DNA from: Adenanthera pavonina | Taxonomy: Eukaryota; Streptophyta; Magnoliopsida; Fabales; Fabaceae | Direction: 5' to 3' | NCBI GenBank assembly: GCA_026686845.1 | Contig: JAIVEN010000020.1 | Location: forward strand, 9,265,501-9,329,500 | DNA: 64,000 bases | Shown here: piece after piece, positions 1 to 13,800 of the stretch | Layout: each line of letters begins with the position of its first letter | Position numbering within the stretch: position 1 is the first letter of the stretch | Translations under genes and position numbers: made by a program | The notes under the pieces: model-generated | What the model saw: only the letters and a program-made list of their open reading frames with translations | What the model was told of the DNA's origin: nothing | Databases searched by the model: none

Positions 1-385
1 AATGAGCAATCGTTGAGGATCGGGAGTGTCATAGTAAGAGAAAAACTGGTTAGCTCGAAATAGCCAATTCAAGGCATTGGAGCCGTCAAATAGCGAAAAA
101 TCAAGTTTGACTTGATGAAGCTGGACTGGTTAACACTGCTGCACGGGCATGATAGTAGGAGAATCAGCCGGTGGTGACGTCGAAGCAGATGAATGAGATA
201 GTTCATAAATACTAGTCGAAAGAGCATTTAAAGTTTGTTGAATGCCCTCCAACCGATGTTCCATTCGATCCATCCTACCATCTCGGACCTCATTACTATC
301 CTGTAAACGTTTGAGTTCCGTTTGAACCTCCTTCAATCAGGTACTTTCAGCCATTGAATGTTCAACGAGAACGAGAGCACCAAAA
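1..385 (-). pseudogene. Ty3/gypsy gag relic (5' part, cut by window edge)
   Basis: Read on the minus strand, this is the start of a gypsy-type gag. A start codon near 354 opens a coiled-coil-like, charged N-terminal segment (about 336 down to 130) rich in Glu, Arg and Gln. It is followed by a typical gag motif at about 90-15, with a 'LFDGS' stretch, a Trp and 'RANQFF' before a 'TPDPQRLL' stretch. Two in-frame stops break it: a TGA shortly after the start codon and a TAA at about 127-129 between the coiled coil and the gag domain. It therefore cannot make a full Gag. The rest of the element lies to the left of the window. The assignment to Ty3/gypsy rests on the gag motif only; no protease, RT or integrase is visible. 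Confidence 0.7.
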
Positions 386-778
386 TGTAATGATTATTCT
401 TGCAATTAACAATTCAGTTGCAATGAGGAAATCAACAAAGTTTATTCTTAGCAAAATTCAACAAGGTACATAGAAACTAGAAGGATAATCGAAAATTCAA
501 AGAAAGCATTAAGAAAGGAAGAAAATTCTAGAGAGAAGATCCAGCAAGAGATTACACATATCCCCCACAAGGAAATCTCTAACCGATTATATTCCTTCCC
601 CTTCCCTAACTTTCCACGTGGATTTGCGAATTCTGTTGCTACGCCTCAGTGGATTGACCAAAGCATCCTTTCGGCTACCACAGCTTACTAGGCCCCTCAA
701 CACATGGACTGCCTCCTCGTCATTCATTTCAGGCCCATTCATAACATCTTGCTGTATAGGACCTTACGCTGACTCACA
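386..778 (-). mobile_element. LTR of the Ty3/gypsy relic (probable 5' LTR)
   Basis: The boundary with the gag leader is at 385/386. On the plus strand the segment starts TGTAATGATT and a plausible end is CTGACTCACA at 778, giving TGT...ACA termini and about 393 bp. A TGG-initial primer-site-like stretch lies just inside the internal side (about 382 going down). The second LTR lies outside the window, so the outer end is an estimate and no target duplication can be tested. Confidence 0.5.
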
Positions 779-3700
779 GGTACCGATGGGAAAACTTTTT
801 TAAAATTTTAATTTTTTTAAGATTACTGCACCCATCAGAAATCGAAATCTCGATCTCCATAAATGCTGGTTAAACCCCTTACCACTTGATTAGATGCCTA
901 TCTTTTTTTAAGAAACTAGAATTTGAAAGGTGCGATGTATTGAAGCTTTAAGTATATATAATCAAATTATATAAATAAATATAATAGAATGAGTATAAAT
1001 AAAATATGTTTTTGACATTTTATAATTATATGATTATATCATAACCAAAAAAATATTGTTACTCTCATGTTAATTCCCCTAATATGATATTAAAAAAATA
1101 ACAAATTACTAATATATCTAACATATATATATATATATGATGTACAATAGAGGCATTATCATTATATAATGTATAATAAATTGTTGAATCAGACACTGTC
1201 TTTTCAACTAAGAAATTATTTGAAAATTAATGATAAGTTATATTAAAAATAACTCATTCATAAACCTTCAAATTCAAAAGGAGAGGATGATCTTAGTACT
1301 AAAAAATGATGGATTAAACACATGTATATCTGTATCATGATTGCACATTTAAACATGGTAAAATAACTAAAAAAAATATCAAATTGCAAAGTATTTATAT
1401 AATTTTAACATATAGTTCATAATTTTTTATACATATACAGAATGTTTATTGTGAGTATTATATACACCAAAATATAAAAAAAAAAAACTTCATGAAGGCC
1501 AAGATTTTTAGTGTTTTAAAATATTAGGCCAAATTTACATTTATGTGAACATAAATAGAGAAAATAAATAAAATCATAATATATAAAACAAAAATAAGCA
1601 TAACCAATAATGAAAATAACATATGAAAAAGTAGAAGAAAAATATGACAGTAGAATTAGAGAGGAAGTGGTTGATTGAACTTTTGTTATGAAAGAACTAT
1701 TTCAATGATTATGTATAATTTATTTGGAGAAGATAAAATATATGAGAAAAATATGAAAATTACTATAGAAAATTTCAAACAACAGTACAATCAAATCTTA
1801 TATTCGAATGTACCTCTGAAATTATAAAGATTTCACAATGGTGAAAAAGGGTTGCATAATATCAATTTATATAGATGTCGCTAAATAATGATTGATGTCA
1901 CTTAGACAATCAAATCGTGATTTTTTCACAAATATATATATATATATATTTAATTTTTATTTACATATTTATCATAACATCAAATTTAAAAAAAATAAAA
2001 ATATATATAAGGAAATAAATATTATTTAGAATATGTGGGTCATATTTTCTTTTCATAATCAGCATGGTGATATAGATTTATATAAATCTTACTAAATAAT
2101 AGTTGATATGACCTAAATAATCAAATCGTGATTTTTTCATGATTTTCATATTTATCATCATACCATCTTAAAAAAAATAAAAATATATATAAGGAAACAA
2201 ATATTATTTAGAATATGGGGACCAAATTCTTTCATAATCAACATGATGCCGTGGAGGGCCTAAAATTGCGACAGTACCATGTTTTTTTATCTTTGTTTTG
2301 TAATATATAATAGATTAAATATTATTAAAATAAAATTCCTAATCAATCATCCATAAGTTATGATGTATAGTTACATGTCTGTGTATTTAGTACATTTTAA
2401 AATTTTAAAATGTGGATAATTATGTACATCTTCACTAAATCAACATGTAAAAAATGAAATGAATATTTTTGAATTTTAAACAAGTGTTTCAAAAATAATA
2501 TAAATATATTTATAACATGAAACTACAAAATTAAGTTTTCTTTTAACTATAAAATAAAATTAAGCTTTTTAATGACTCTTGTGTTGTTTTTATAACTTTT
2601 CAAAGAAAAGAAAATTAATGATACTGATGTTAAAATATATTATGTATATGGTTTAATTATGACATGAATATCTTATTTGAAAGATATTCGATGAGAGTTT
2701 TTTTTTTTGTTTTAAGGATATGTGTAATGATATATCCTTTTCGATTCATATTATAAGATATTTTATATCAATTATACATATATTAAGAAAATTATTTTTT
2801 CACCTGAAATCAATATAAAAAGTACACATTTTCTTATTTTATTTTTATTAAATACCTTATTCTATTATCATTTTAGAGTTATAAATAAGGAGAAATGAAG
2901 CATTAAAAATAAAAATAAAATAAAAAAATCTAATTTTTTATATTTTAAATAAAAAATTTATTATATAAAATATAATATGTGTAGAAAAAAATAGATGGTA
3001 AATTTATATACGAAGTCGTTCTCTCTTTTTGGGGCCTGAAGCTTACATACAAAGGGTACAAACTACAAAGTCAAGCACCGCTACATGGAATCGCGCTGTA
3101 AATACCAATGAACTTCCGACAATAATAATAATGAAACGACAGCATATGATGACATGGCTTTTTTTTTTTTGGGCTAGAATATGATGCCAACGCTTTGAAT
3201 AAAAATACAATTAGACAATCAAATTATAAATATTACTGTTCCGTGATAAAACTATTTTACCACTCCCTTTTTTTTTTTTTTCCCTTTTCTCCCTCTCTGT
3301 TAAAATTGTAATAAAAGCTGTAACAAATGTTTATCAAACAAGAAAAAAAGGCTGTAGCAAATGATCCGAATTTTAATTTTTTGAGTTGGCCTAAGGAAGA
3401 TTTTTAATGTTTTGGAGCTCACTTCAGAGCTCAGATGATAGACTTTTTATTTTATTTATTTATTTATTTTTAAAGCTATATTTATCTTTTTATTACCAAC
3501 TAGACTAATCTATGTTTTGTTAAAACACCAAAAAAAATATTATAAAATAAAACTTAAATAATTTCTAAAATATTTAAATATTTTTTCAAATAAAGAAATC
3601 ATATTTTTATTATTTATTATTATCATAATTTTTTATTATACTTTTAAGTAAAAAGTGAGTATCACTTTTATTATCTTCGTATCTTTTCCTTTTCAATATT

Positions 3701-4065
3701 CGAATATGATCTAATAAGATAATTATAGATATAACAAAACGTGAGTGTCACTTTTAAAGCTATCTTTGTTTCTTTTTCTTTTTAATCCCTCAACATTCTA
3801 ACAAAAGAATATCTAATTATGTTTTATAATTATCATATGACAGCGAAAAATGTACTTCTTCAAGCTTTCGAAATTCTAGCTTAGCTTCCTTCAACTTCTA
3901 GCATCATTGAAACAAACACATTGGACAAACGAAGATAATGTAATTTACAGAGCTCTAACAATTGAACTTGCCATAAATAATCTTTAAATTGAAGAATCCG
4001 AATTCGAATCTAACAAAACCAAGAAAAAAACAAAGTGACAACCGAAAGAGCAAAAGAGCAATGAT
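779..4065. other. AT-rich intergenic DNA, no gene seen
   Basis: No open reading frame here resembles a protein family. The stretch holds homopolymers, (TA)n runs (for example near 1120 and 1935) and the diverged tandem duplication at 1866-2250. The last few hundred bases before 4066 must contain the 3' UTR of the iron transporter gene; I could not place a poly(A) site. Confidence 0.6.
1866..2250. repeat. Diverged tandem duplication, about 200 bp unit, two copies
   Basis: Both copies contain 'caatcaaatcgtgatttttt', then an AT stretch, then 'aaaaatatatataaggaaa', then 'aaatattatttagaatatg' and a 'cataatca(g/a)catg(g/a)tg' tail. Copy 1 runs from about 1866 to 2065 and copy 2 from about 2075 to 2250. 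Copy 1 has an expanded (TA)n between the shared blocks. Edges are approximate. Confidence 0.6.
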
Positions 4066-7000
4066 CTACGGATGGACGGCCTTGGCCATGGCGAAGGCGG
4101 CGGCAGAGGCAATGGCACCGATGAGAGCTGTTTGGAGTGCACTTTTGAAGGGTTTATTACCGGTGAAGTGTCCCTTGGCATAGCCAAAGATGAGAAGTGC
4201 AACCAAAGTAACAACAACGGATGCCATAACTGCATCCGTGGCTTTTGGAATGAACATGTAAGGAACAAGAGGCACAAGTCCTCCCAATATGTATGCAACA
4301 GCAATAGTCACTGCACTATGTAGTGCTCTCCTAGGATCTGGTTTCTCTAGTCCTAGCTCAAACCTGCCAAACAAGTCCATTTCTTTAAATATTTACCAAT
4401 GCAATATGAGTAATTCTGGATCATGGAACTTCCCAGAATTTTTTTGAGGAAAATTGGATTTTAATGCCTAGTGGGTAATTTAAAAAAGAGAATGACATAA
4501 AGAAATATAAGTATATATGAGGCTCACTTCTTATCTTTCCATTCACTTCTTTCTTACTATATGCATTTATTTACTAAATACAGAAGATACAAATTGAAGA
4601 AAATCTTATATTGGCCCTCCATGAATAAATGGGCTAATTATTAGATTCATTTCAATTACTTTTTGTTGATTTATTCTTTTTTTTTTTTATACATTGAGAG
4701 GGTTTTGTCGATTTATTCTCCCATTACTGAAATGTAAATGTTTGTCATGCCGCTACGTCTACTTTTCATTCAAAATTTAACACTAAATCTAATAGTAAAA
4801 GGACTTTTGAGTTTGACATTATCATCACGAATTATTTGGACTACATTTGTCACCGAATGATATTTCGGTTAATAAATAACAAGCTGTTAGGTTTCGTACT
4901 AAATTTTGAATAAATATAAAATAAAAAAATAACATTTAATTATTTTAATAATTAAAAATAATTTATAAAAAATACCAAATTAAAAATAAACTTTCAAGGA
5001 ACAAAATACTTTTAAATTTAATTGTAAGGCTATTGTTTTAGTCCATATCAATACATACTCTATGTAGAAACAAAATAATAATAAACAATTGGGGTGTAAA
5101 CTGGTAGGAAAATAAAAACCAGTGACCCTAGTAAAATTCATAATTAAAAATTTTGTTACAATAAATTTTTTTTTGAAGTTACGAACAGATGTTTCTAAAA
5201 TGACAACGCAATTATTTTAAAAATAAATTTTTAAAGGTTTAATTCCCCTGATTTAAATAAATGTTCCAGAAGAGAGTAGCAAATCACTTGCAACTTGACA
5301 ACCCATATTCTTGAGGACAATTTCTTGTTAAATTGAAACAAATATCCCAACTTTGCAGAAGAAAAAAGGAATCCATCTTTTTCTTTGATGAAGATGCATC
5401 CAAAACATTTGCAGACGAACTAGATATTTATTGTGACCTATCCATGTGCAACCCATAGTTTCTACCTTACTGTGTCTATGGAGAACTAATGTGGTGATTA
5501 TTTGAAAATTCAAACCCCAATTTTGTCTGTGTTGGACCACACATGACCAAATTCTTGGTTGGACCTTTAACCATTTGTCCACATTCAAAAAGTGGGATCC
5601 CAAACCTAAAAGCCAACCCAACTTGGCTTATATCCTCGTGAATGCCTAGGCCATAAAGCCACTAGGAATCTTAACCAAGATTTTTCTTTCCCCCCAACTT
5701 TTCCAAGAAGTCAAAATTCTTACATTTTTGTGTATTTATATACGTCTGAGATAATGTCCCAAAAAAAAAATTCCGTCCTCCATCATAATAGGCCATTAAC
5801 TACTTCACCAAAATTAAGAAATAAGAAAAGTAGTTAAAATTAATTAAATGTAATTAATATGTAATAATAAGAAATTTTTTAAAAAAAAAATATCCATATT
5901 TAAATGACTAAATCTTTTAATGATAATTAGTTTCTAATTCCAAGTAAAAGAAATTTATGATGAAAGGAATTTACCATTAAATGCATGTGATAAGGAGGAT
6001 TGTTTCTTATAAACATGACCAAAATATGACTCCCAAAAATCTCTTATAAAAAGGTCTAAAGAGGAAATATGATATATATAGAGTTAATATTTTATTTTTA
6101 TATTCATCATTTTTACTCTAACTCCCTCTAAATATATTTTATATGTTCATAAATTATTTTGTTAATCCCATTCATTATGTCTTTTTATCTCACAGAAAAA
6201 AAAAAGAGATAAATGGAGAGAATCTTGAATCATGCTGTGGCGTTATTCTGCTAGCCTAGATAAATAAGATATAATATTAAAATGAGAAAAAAATATTTCT
6301 CACTCAAGACTCATTTTAACGACTATCAAACTTAAGTTGCATTTTTTTACCAAAAAAAACTTAAGTTTCTTTTTTTGGCCAAAAAAAAAAAGAACCTTGA
6401 GTTTCACAAATAAATAAATTTCTCTTATCAATACTTATTTCATAAAATTTTCTATTAATTTTCTTTGTTTATCATATTAGGTTAAAAAAGTTAATGCTAA
6501 ACAATTATATCCTGGCCATTGGAGTTGGATATTGAAAGGTTTGATACCAAAATAAAAAATAATTATATCTTAATATAAATATTATTTATCAAAGTTATAA
6601 CTCAATAATATTTTTATAAAAACAACATTGCAGGTATTTTAATAATAAAAGTTAAATATTCAAAAACACTTCTGTAAATGACAAGATACAAAATTTAATT
6701 ATTTTTCAGAATCCAAAATTCAAAAAGAAGACATGCTTATATATTTATTATTCACTGCAACCAGCCCAATAATATCTTAAAAAGAAATTCAATTTAGTAT
6801 GTTAGTGGAGCAACAGCAGAAGCACACCAAGCAAACATATTTTTCAAGAACACTAAGGCCTATTTTGATAAAACAAACAATGGTTTGTAACTATAATTTT
6901 TTTTAAAGTTATCTATACAGGTTTTTGATAAATTTTTTTATTTTTATCTAAATTTTATTTTTGTAAATTACAATTATTAGTCTTTTATAAAAATATAAAT

Positions 7001-7954
7001 TAAATGGGTAGTAAAATAATTAACTGAAGGGGTTAAAAAAATTAAAAAGAAGAAAAAGCGAAATGAGATTATGAACTTACTTCATCATGAAATCTAGCCA
7101 TGCTTGTGGCTTCTTTCTAAGAGCACTAACCACAGGTGCATATTCATGCGGTTCTATTCCATATTTTGCCAGTATTTCTGCTACCTCCGCCGCTTCTGAA
7201 TTTACCAAATAAAATTAAAATAGAAAAATAACGCCAGAAAAATTATTGATAATTTAGTTTAACGATGATATTCTATTCACTCAAATTATTTAAAATTACT
7301 TAATCAACTAATTTTTTTATACCAATATCAGGTACAGTGACGATTTCTTCTTGCTCCCTCCTTAATTCTCTCGTATAATGATCAGCTTCACTTTTCGCCG
7401 CCAGATACCTGCACAATCCATGATTAATTTGATCAACTGAAGATAACAAACTCTGAAACTTGTTTGTTTGCCGAGAAAATTCTAGAAATCAATCTGTTCT
7501 TCTTCTTGCATAAACTTTACTATCTTATAAAACTGAACCTCTCACAAACTCTGAACATTCGAGTTTCAATCGCATCTCATCCGCGGCAACTAATTTTCCA
7601 TTTTATTTTCTCTTCGAAACGTCAAAATCAGAAGGATCTGAGTCTTAATTCGAATGCGAATAGGAGCCAAAACTAAAAAAGGAAAAAAGAAAACGAAAGA
7701 GTTAAATACCCGCCGAGACCCATGGAGATGGCGCCAGCGGCGACTTCGGCGATGCCGGCGGTGAGGACGATGGAAGAGGAGGCATTAGCTCCGGAGAGAC
7801 CGGCGGCGAGGGCGAAAGGAACGGTGAGGCCGTCGGAGACGCCGATGATGATGTCACGGACGATCTCGCCGGCGGTGAAGTGCTTCTCCGTGTGGTGGTG
7901 GAGGAGTCTCTGCTTCTCAGGCTCCAAATGCGTTCTGTGGTCGGTGTCAGCCAT
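4066..7954 (-). CDS. VIT1: Vacuolar iron transporter, VIT1 type (spliced, four coding exons)
   Basis: Coding exons (minus strand) are 7954-7710, 7408-7323, 7195-7081 and 4363-4066; all introns are GT-AG, and the joined frame gives 247 residues, close to Arabidopsis VIT1 (about 250). VIT1 proteins move cytosolic Fe2+ (and Mn2+) into the vacuole in exchange for protons. Exon 1 carries 'HHTEKHFTAGEIVRDII' and 'GVSDGLTVPFALAAGLSGA', the first conserved membrane segments. Exons 2 and 3 encode the Glu-rich cytosolic loop ('RREQEEIV', 'AAEVAEILAKYGIEPHEY') that in the family binds metal. Exon 4 holds 'FELGLEKPDPRRAL' and the last three membrane helices, including 'FGYAKGHFTG', and ends at a TAG. Intron 3 is long (about 2.7 kb) and contains a MITE. 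The start is the first Met before the conserved block and matches family N-termini in length. No lesion was seen. Confidence 0.95.
6857..7010. mobile_element. Small hAT-like MITE, copy 1 (in VIT1 intron 3)
   Basis: It begins 'ggcctattttgataaaac', resembling the GGCCTGTTTGG-like ends of plant hAT MITEs. It shares internal blocks with the copies at about 8283 and 51689: a 'ggtttgtaactat' block and 'atttttgtaaattacaatt'. The right end is ragged and no target duplication is clear. Confidence 0.45.
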
Positions 7955-8282
7955 GCTTCAATGGAATAGAAGAGTGCGTCGTTTCACTCTCATCTATTTC
8001 TATTTCTATGAGATGAAATGTGAAGTGAAATGATTTGATGATGCAACCCACATCGTTCTTATGGTAAGGCACATGGCATAGTTTTTCGGTGTCTCTACTC
8101 TGTAAGGCACACAAGTATAAATGGAGGTGCGTTGAAGTCGAGGAAGGTGGAAGGAATATAAACTTATGATTTTTTTAAGTTAAAAAATATTTTTACATGG
8201 AAAGATATTAAATTTTAAAATTATTTTGAAAATATTAATATTTATATAATATAATAAAATTTATAACAAAGTGCAAGTGATT

Positions 8283-8437
8283 AATAAGAGGATGGTTTTT
8301 AACTATTATTTTTTTTATTTTTATTTAAATAAATTTATAATAAATTTTTTAATTTTTATCTAGACTTTATTTTTGTAAACTATAATTATTTTAAAAAAAA
8401 AATTTATAAAAAAATTAATCAAAACAGGCACATCATT
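8283..8437. mobile_element. Small hAT-like MITE, copy 2
   Basis: It is in the same orientation as the copy at 6857. Shared blocks are 'ggtttttaactatta', 'tttttatctagactttattt' and 'ttgtaaactataattatt'. The right end 'aatcaaaacaggc' is the inverted complement of a GCCTGTTTTGATT-type hAT end. The left end is diverged. Confidence 0.45.
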
Positions 8438-9215
8438 ATTATATCTATGTTTGTACATGTAATATAATATTTTTGGTAAAAAAAATACATCTAATATAAT
8501 ATAAGAATGATATCTATAGCAATTAGTAATCATTACCTGTGGAAAAAAATTATTACTAATTACCAATCATCAACTTTGCAACTCTAAAAAAATTATACTC
8601 GTATCATTTATAAAATATTACCAATACAACTCATTTTTCAAATTTAGTATAATGCAAGACATGTATAATTAAATATGACAAATTTAATTTGATGTCCTAA
8701 AGGAATTTAATCTCATCTTCTAAGATAACATTTTAAATGGTTTGAAGAGGGAACTTAGTTTATGTGTAATGAAGAATAGTAATTTAAATATTAATATATA
8801 TTATTATTGTTGTTGTTATATTCATATAAATAGAGAACCTTGAAAAGCTAGCTAGTGAATATTGTCTATAAATTTTGAACTTTGTGAGAAACAATGTCAT
8901 AATCTAAAACTCTTTTTTTTTCTTGGTGTGAGCACTTGATATCCTGAACTTACCTCACTCGAGCTGTGAGGATTTTAATGGGATCCAGACTAATTTGGAT
9001 AGAGGCCTAACATGCACCACAAGGATTGGTACCTCTAGTTAAGTTGAAATAATTTCTGTCAGTTGATCTTGTTTAGAAGCAACCGAATCATTTTTTTTTC
9101 TTTGGCCTCTCAACCGATCATCCTTAGAACTTTGTAATTTGTAGCAATCAAATGAATTAGCTAGAGTAGAGGATTAAGAAGAATGTTTTGAGATTAAGTG
9201 AATTACATCTAGACT

Positions 9216-9360
9216 TTATTTGGAATGGAAAGAAAATAGGGGGAAAGGAATATTAGGAGGAAAAATAAGAATCAACCTATATAAAGAGATGTCTAGATTC
9301 TTTCTTTTTTTCTCCCAAAATTTTTCTTCCCCATATTTTTTCCTCATCCAAACAGAGAGC
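9216..9360. mobile_element. Candidate short TIR element
   Basis: The left edge reads 'ctttatttggaatggaaag' and the inverted right edge reads 'ctctgtttggatgaggaaa', giving imperfect inverted ends around a stretch of about 145 bp rich in G/A on one side and T/C on the other. No target duplication was established, so this is tentative. Confidence 0.35.
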
Positions 9361-10031
9361 TAATGTCTATTTGGGCTGCCTGAAGTATTAGTGTGTAGTA
9401 ATTATATTTCTTTCTAAGGTGCTCAAAATTTACATATATATTGATATATATATATATATTAATATCTAGTGGAATAAAATTAAAGAATTATGAACACTAT
9501 AGAAAAAGAAAGGAAACACCATTATCATAGCAAGTGTGATTGGTTGGATGATTTGATTTTGGTAGCATTTTCACTGGAATGTCCATTCCAATATCTATAG
9601 AAATCATGATTTCAGCCTCCAAGTGATGGAATGAGGTTGCATTCTTGGAAAGCTTCATTAATTGACTAAAATAGTCTTCTTCCATTCATACCGTCATTGC
9701 ATTTGGCTGCTTTTTTAAAGCTAATTACTTTTAGAACATTTAACTCCTACAATCCATACAATTTATTATTATAATTTTAAAATTATTTTGTAATTATAAT
9801 GACCATTTTGTTACAAATATTTTAAAATTATATAATTTATTAATCAATATCTATATAATATAATATATAAATTATAACAAATCATATTATTCATAAGTCA
9901 TAAATAATATGATCCATTTGTTAAATTTAATGCAACACATATAACCTATCCTAGTTTTCATATAAGTTATATAAAACTATTTTTGTAGTAGCTAAAAAAT
10001 TTAATAATTAATATTTTAATGCATTTTTATA

Positions 10032-10315
10032 CTTCCTTCGATCCTATTTATAAAAAAAAATTTCTTCCTTTTAGTGCTCATAAATATAGGGGAAAAAAGA
10101 AAATAATGGTGCATTAATTTTTTTAAATAAATTACCCTTTATTAATTATATGAGAGATTAAATATATTAGTGATTCAAATTAATATTAAATTAAGAATAA
10201 TTTTTTAAAAAAATTAAAATATGGAATAACTTAATTAACTTTAATTAGCTAAAACTACTTCTCTTAATATGCATTAACTTAATTAACTTTTTTTTTTATA
10301 AATGAGACCAGAGAG
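10032..10315. mobile_element. Stowaway-like (Tc1/mariner) MITE
   Basis: A TA dinucleotide flanks both ends (10030-10031 and 10316-10317). The left end is 'cttccttcgatcctatttat' and the inverted right end is 'ctctctggtctcatttata'; both degenerate towards the CTCCCTCCGT...-type Stowaway terminus. Length is 284 bp, with no coding capacity. Confidence 0.6.
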
Positions 10316-10829
10316 TATTAAAAACATTATAGTCATTGGATTAAGTAACAAAATACAAAATATTTTTCTTTTTATGACATATCTAACTTACTTATCTCAT
10401 TCCATCAAATTCCTATTTTTATATCAAACATATCAAACTAATAATCAAATTAATTAAATTAATTTTAACATGCAAGCAATTCATTTTAATTTTATTTGAT
10501 TCTTACCAATTTAATTTAATTTGATCGAATTCAATTAATTTAATTTTATTCTAAACAATTTTATATTATTATTTTTTTGGTATAAAATGATGATAATAGT
10601 ACCATTTTTTTGTCCATGACATTTTACGTGTTCTAGTCCACCCTCTTTCCTCAGTTGAGTTCTTCAGTAAAAGTGCCGCCACTATCGTCTTCCACTTGTT
10701 TGACACCAAAAACGAGTCACCTTCCTCCTCCATTACACCACTTCTTCTTCTCTCTCTCCCTCCCTAAAACTGTTTACATTATCTTCTCTCTCTATATAAA
10801 TGCTGCTTCGCAACATTCCTTCGCCGGCC

Positions 10830-13800
10830 ATGGCGACATTTTCTCTTCCCAACCACACCCACCCCTTTTCCAAACCACTTTTCACCCCTCCCAAACCCAC
10901 ATTCACTTCCTCCACCAAGGTCCGCATGTCCCTTCAAGAAAACGGGTCTTTCATTGCAGTCGTCGGCGTCACCGGCGCCGTCGGACAAGAGTTCCTCTCT
11001 GTGGTCTCCGATCGCAATTTCCCTTACCGCTCCGCCGGCCTCCGACTCACATTCGAGGGCAGAGAGCATGTTATCGAGGAGCTGACTCCAGAAAGCTTCG
11101 ACGGCATTGATATTGCTCTGTTCAGTGCTGGTGGGTCAATCAGCAGAGAGTTCGGTCCCATTGCGGTTGAGCGAGGGACGATTGTGGTGGATAATAGCTC
11201 GGCGTATCGTATGGATGAGAAGGTGCCGCTTGTGATTGCAGAAGTGAATCCTGAGGCCATGGATCGTATTAAGCTGGGAATGGGTAAGGGCGCTCTCATA
11301 GCTAACCCCAATTGCTCCACCATTATTAGCTAAGTGGCTACTAACCCTCTTAATCGACGGGCTAAGGTACGAAGATTCCTTTTATTTTTTTTAAATGTTT
11401 TGCAAGGAATGAACTTGTTAACATTATTGGTCACTAGTGTTCGATAGTACACTTGTCCTGACTGAGGGCATGAATCCATTAAGTGCATTTCCTTTCTTTC
11501 TTTTAGGAAAGCATTCCAAGTTCCAATTAGTAGAGTAACAAATCACACAAAAGGCTAAAATGTAAGGAGCTACATTTTTTAGGAGCCAAAGTGGTATATT
11601 GATTCTTGTTTTTTAAGCTTTGAATATCAGCAGTTGAGTTGTGCTTCTAAATCATTTGTAAGCTGGCTTGTTTTTTCAGTGGAAAACGCATATCGATTGC
11701 TCAATTAATGTATACTAAAGTATTGGTTTTTTTTGCGTCCATCGTATGGCTCTAGATATTAGTAGTTACCGAATTATCAATTTGCTGTGCCTAAAGAACA
11801 GGACGTCTCGTTTTCTTAAAAAGAAAAAAAAAATTCTAATTTCATTGGTAATATTTTCGTAATTAAGGCAATGATTTTAGAATGTAGCTGCATTTGGCAT
11901 TGGCCCGTAAATTGATAGCTTAAATAATGGTCATTTTTACTTCTATTTGTGCTCGGCCTTTGAATTTTATGTATCTTATTTTAGTTCCCGTTAGAAGTCT
12001 ATAGAATTCAATAGTTTAGGTGTCTTACTCTTATCAGTAATAGCATGCTTGGTTATGAATAAATGGTTAGTTGTATGCTTTATATTGTCTTAATGCTGGT
12101 TCATTTTTCAACCGTGACATAAGGTATTATGAATAAATGTGTTTTGTTATCTTACTTCAAGTTCTTCCATTAAGATATTGAGAGGAGAAATGCATTTTCC
12201 TGTTTTTATTAGTGCGTTGATTGTTCTTCAATTTTGTGAACTAAGGTATTGGAAGCAAGACCACCAACTTGTAAAATATTTAAACATGTTTGCTCTATTA
12301 TGATGCATCTCTTGTTATCAAAGCTTGAGGATTACTTCCTAATAACATTACCTTTTTTTTTGTGCAGTATGCTTTTAATTTATTCACACATGATGCATCT
12401 GTTCTCTCAAATGGGTATAATGAAGATGGTAAAGGAGACAAGGAAAATATGGATTAAGTTAAAATTAACCTTTCTGTCTTGTTTATCAGTTTGTTTCATA
12501 TTGGAATGCCTCTATAACTGTTTCAGTTTCAGATGTTAATGTGGAGTTTATTATTATAATTTTCTTCTGCTTTTGCAGAATGACAAGGACGTCAAAATAA
12601 CTGCCACGTGTATACGAGTTCCTGTTATGTGAGCCCATGCTGAGAGTGTGAATCTTCAATTTGAGAAACCCCTTGATGAGGTAATTCTTATCACGTTGTT
12701 TTGTAGTATTATGTTGCAGGAAAAAGTGTATGCAAGTTTTCCAGTGTCTTGCTGAAGAGGTGAAATATAGTATTTGGTATCTAACCCAATAATCATATCT
12801 CTTGCAAATAACATGCTATCTGTTTTAACATATATATATATATATATATACTGGACTCAACCACATGACCTCACTGAAATTTCTGAAAGAATAATATTGT
12901 TTGCATATTTTCGTGCATGATTGTTCATGCTGGTTAAACTCAAAATGTAAAATATTTTTGGTGCATTACTATTTTCCGCTGTTTTTATCTCCTACTGCTT
13001 TTACAATATTTCAATTTTTTTATCAAGATTAGTTAAATATATATTTATTTCCACTGTTTCATTTGCACTGACTTTCCTGTTCAGTAGAAGTAACTAGGAC
13101 ACCTAGGACAAATGTGAGAACAATGCAGAGAATCCTTGTTTTGATTATTGATTCGCCAGTTCTCAGACGAAATTAGCATTTACGTTTGGTGTCAATCTAC
13201 TAGCAGGAAGCTTTGAGGTTGTTGGAAGCTGATCAACTTTTCATGTCTGTACAAATGTTGATACAGATGGTTAAGTTTTGTGTCTTACTTGGAACCAGTG
13301 GTTAGGCTAATCAGATATGCATTGGTTGCTGGATGCTAACAAGGTCGTGAATAGTTTTGAAAATCAATTTGTCTTACTGTTATTGAGTCTTTGGATCTAA
13401 GATTTAAAGATTAGACATTTGGAGGCCCACAGTAAAATAGCTTATGATGAACTTTGCTATGGGATCACTAAGCATTGAACACTCTTATTTGGAAATCACC
13501 ATTTTTTCGCTTGTCAGTGGTCACCATTACTTTCTTTCAGAGTTTTGACATTCAGTTTTTTCTTTCATTTTCTTTCCTAACTGTTAAAACTTGAAATGTT
13601 AAAAAAAATCCCTACACTTGACTTTGATGTTGCTTAATGCATGACTGTAATTTATCCTTCATTGGTAAATTGGAATGGCATAAAACTAAATGTCTTGATT
13701 ATTTGTGTATTCAGTACCATGGAATATCTAAATGCAATTTTAAGGGATCCTAACATTTTTTTTACTTGAACGAGATCATGGTCACCAAGGGCATGGGAAT

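Larger units (their letters stand above)
7955..10829. other. Intergenic DNA between VIT1 and the ASD pseudogene
   Basis: The VIT1 promoter and leader lie in the first few hundred bases, on the minus strand; I see no clear TATA box. The rest is AT-rich with three MITE-like insertions (about 8283, 9216 and 10032). A CT-rich stretch at 10733-10795 with a TATATAAA at 10793-10800 precedes the pseudogene. As that TATA is only about 30 bp from the start codon, it may be leader sequence and not the true core promoter. No other gene was recognised. Confidence 0.55.

Noticed and set aside
7722..8033. Plus-strand reading frame over VIT1 exon 1
   Set aside because: It is the antisense shadow of the conserved transporter exon; its codon pattern follows the other strand.
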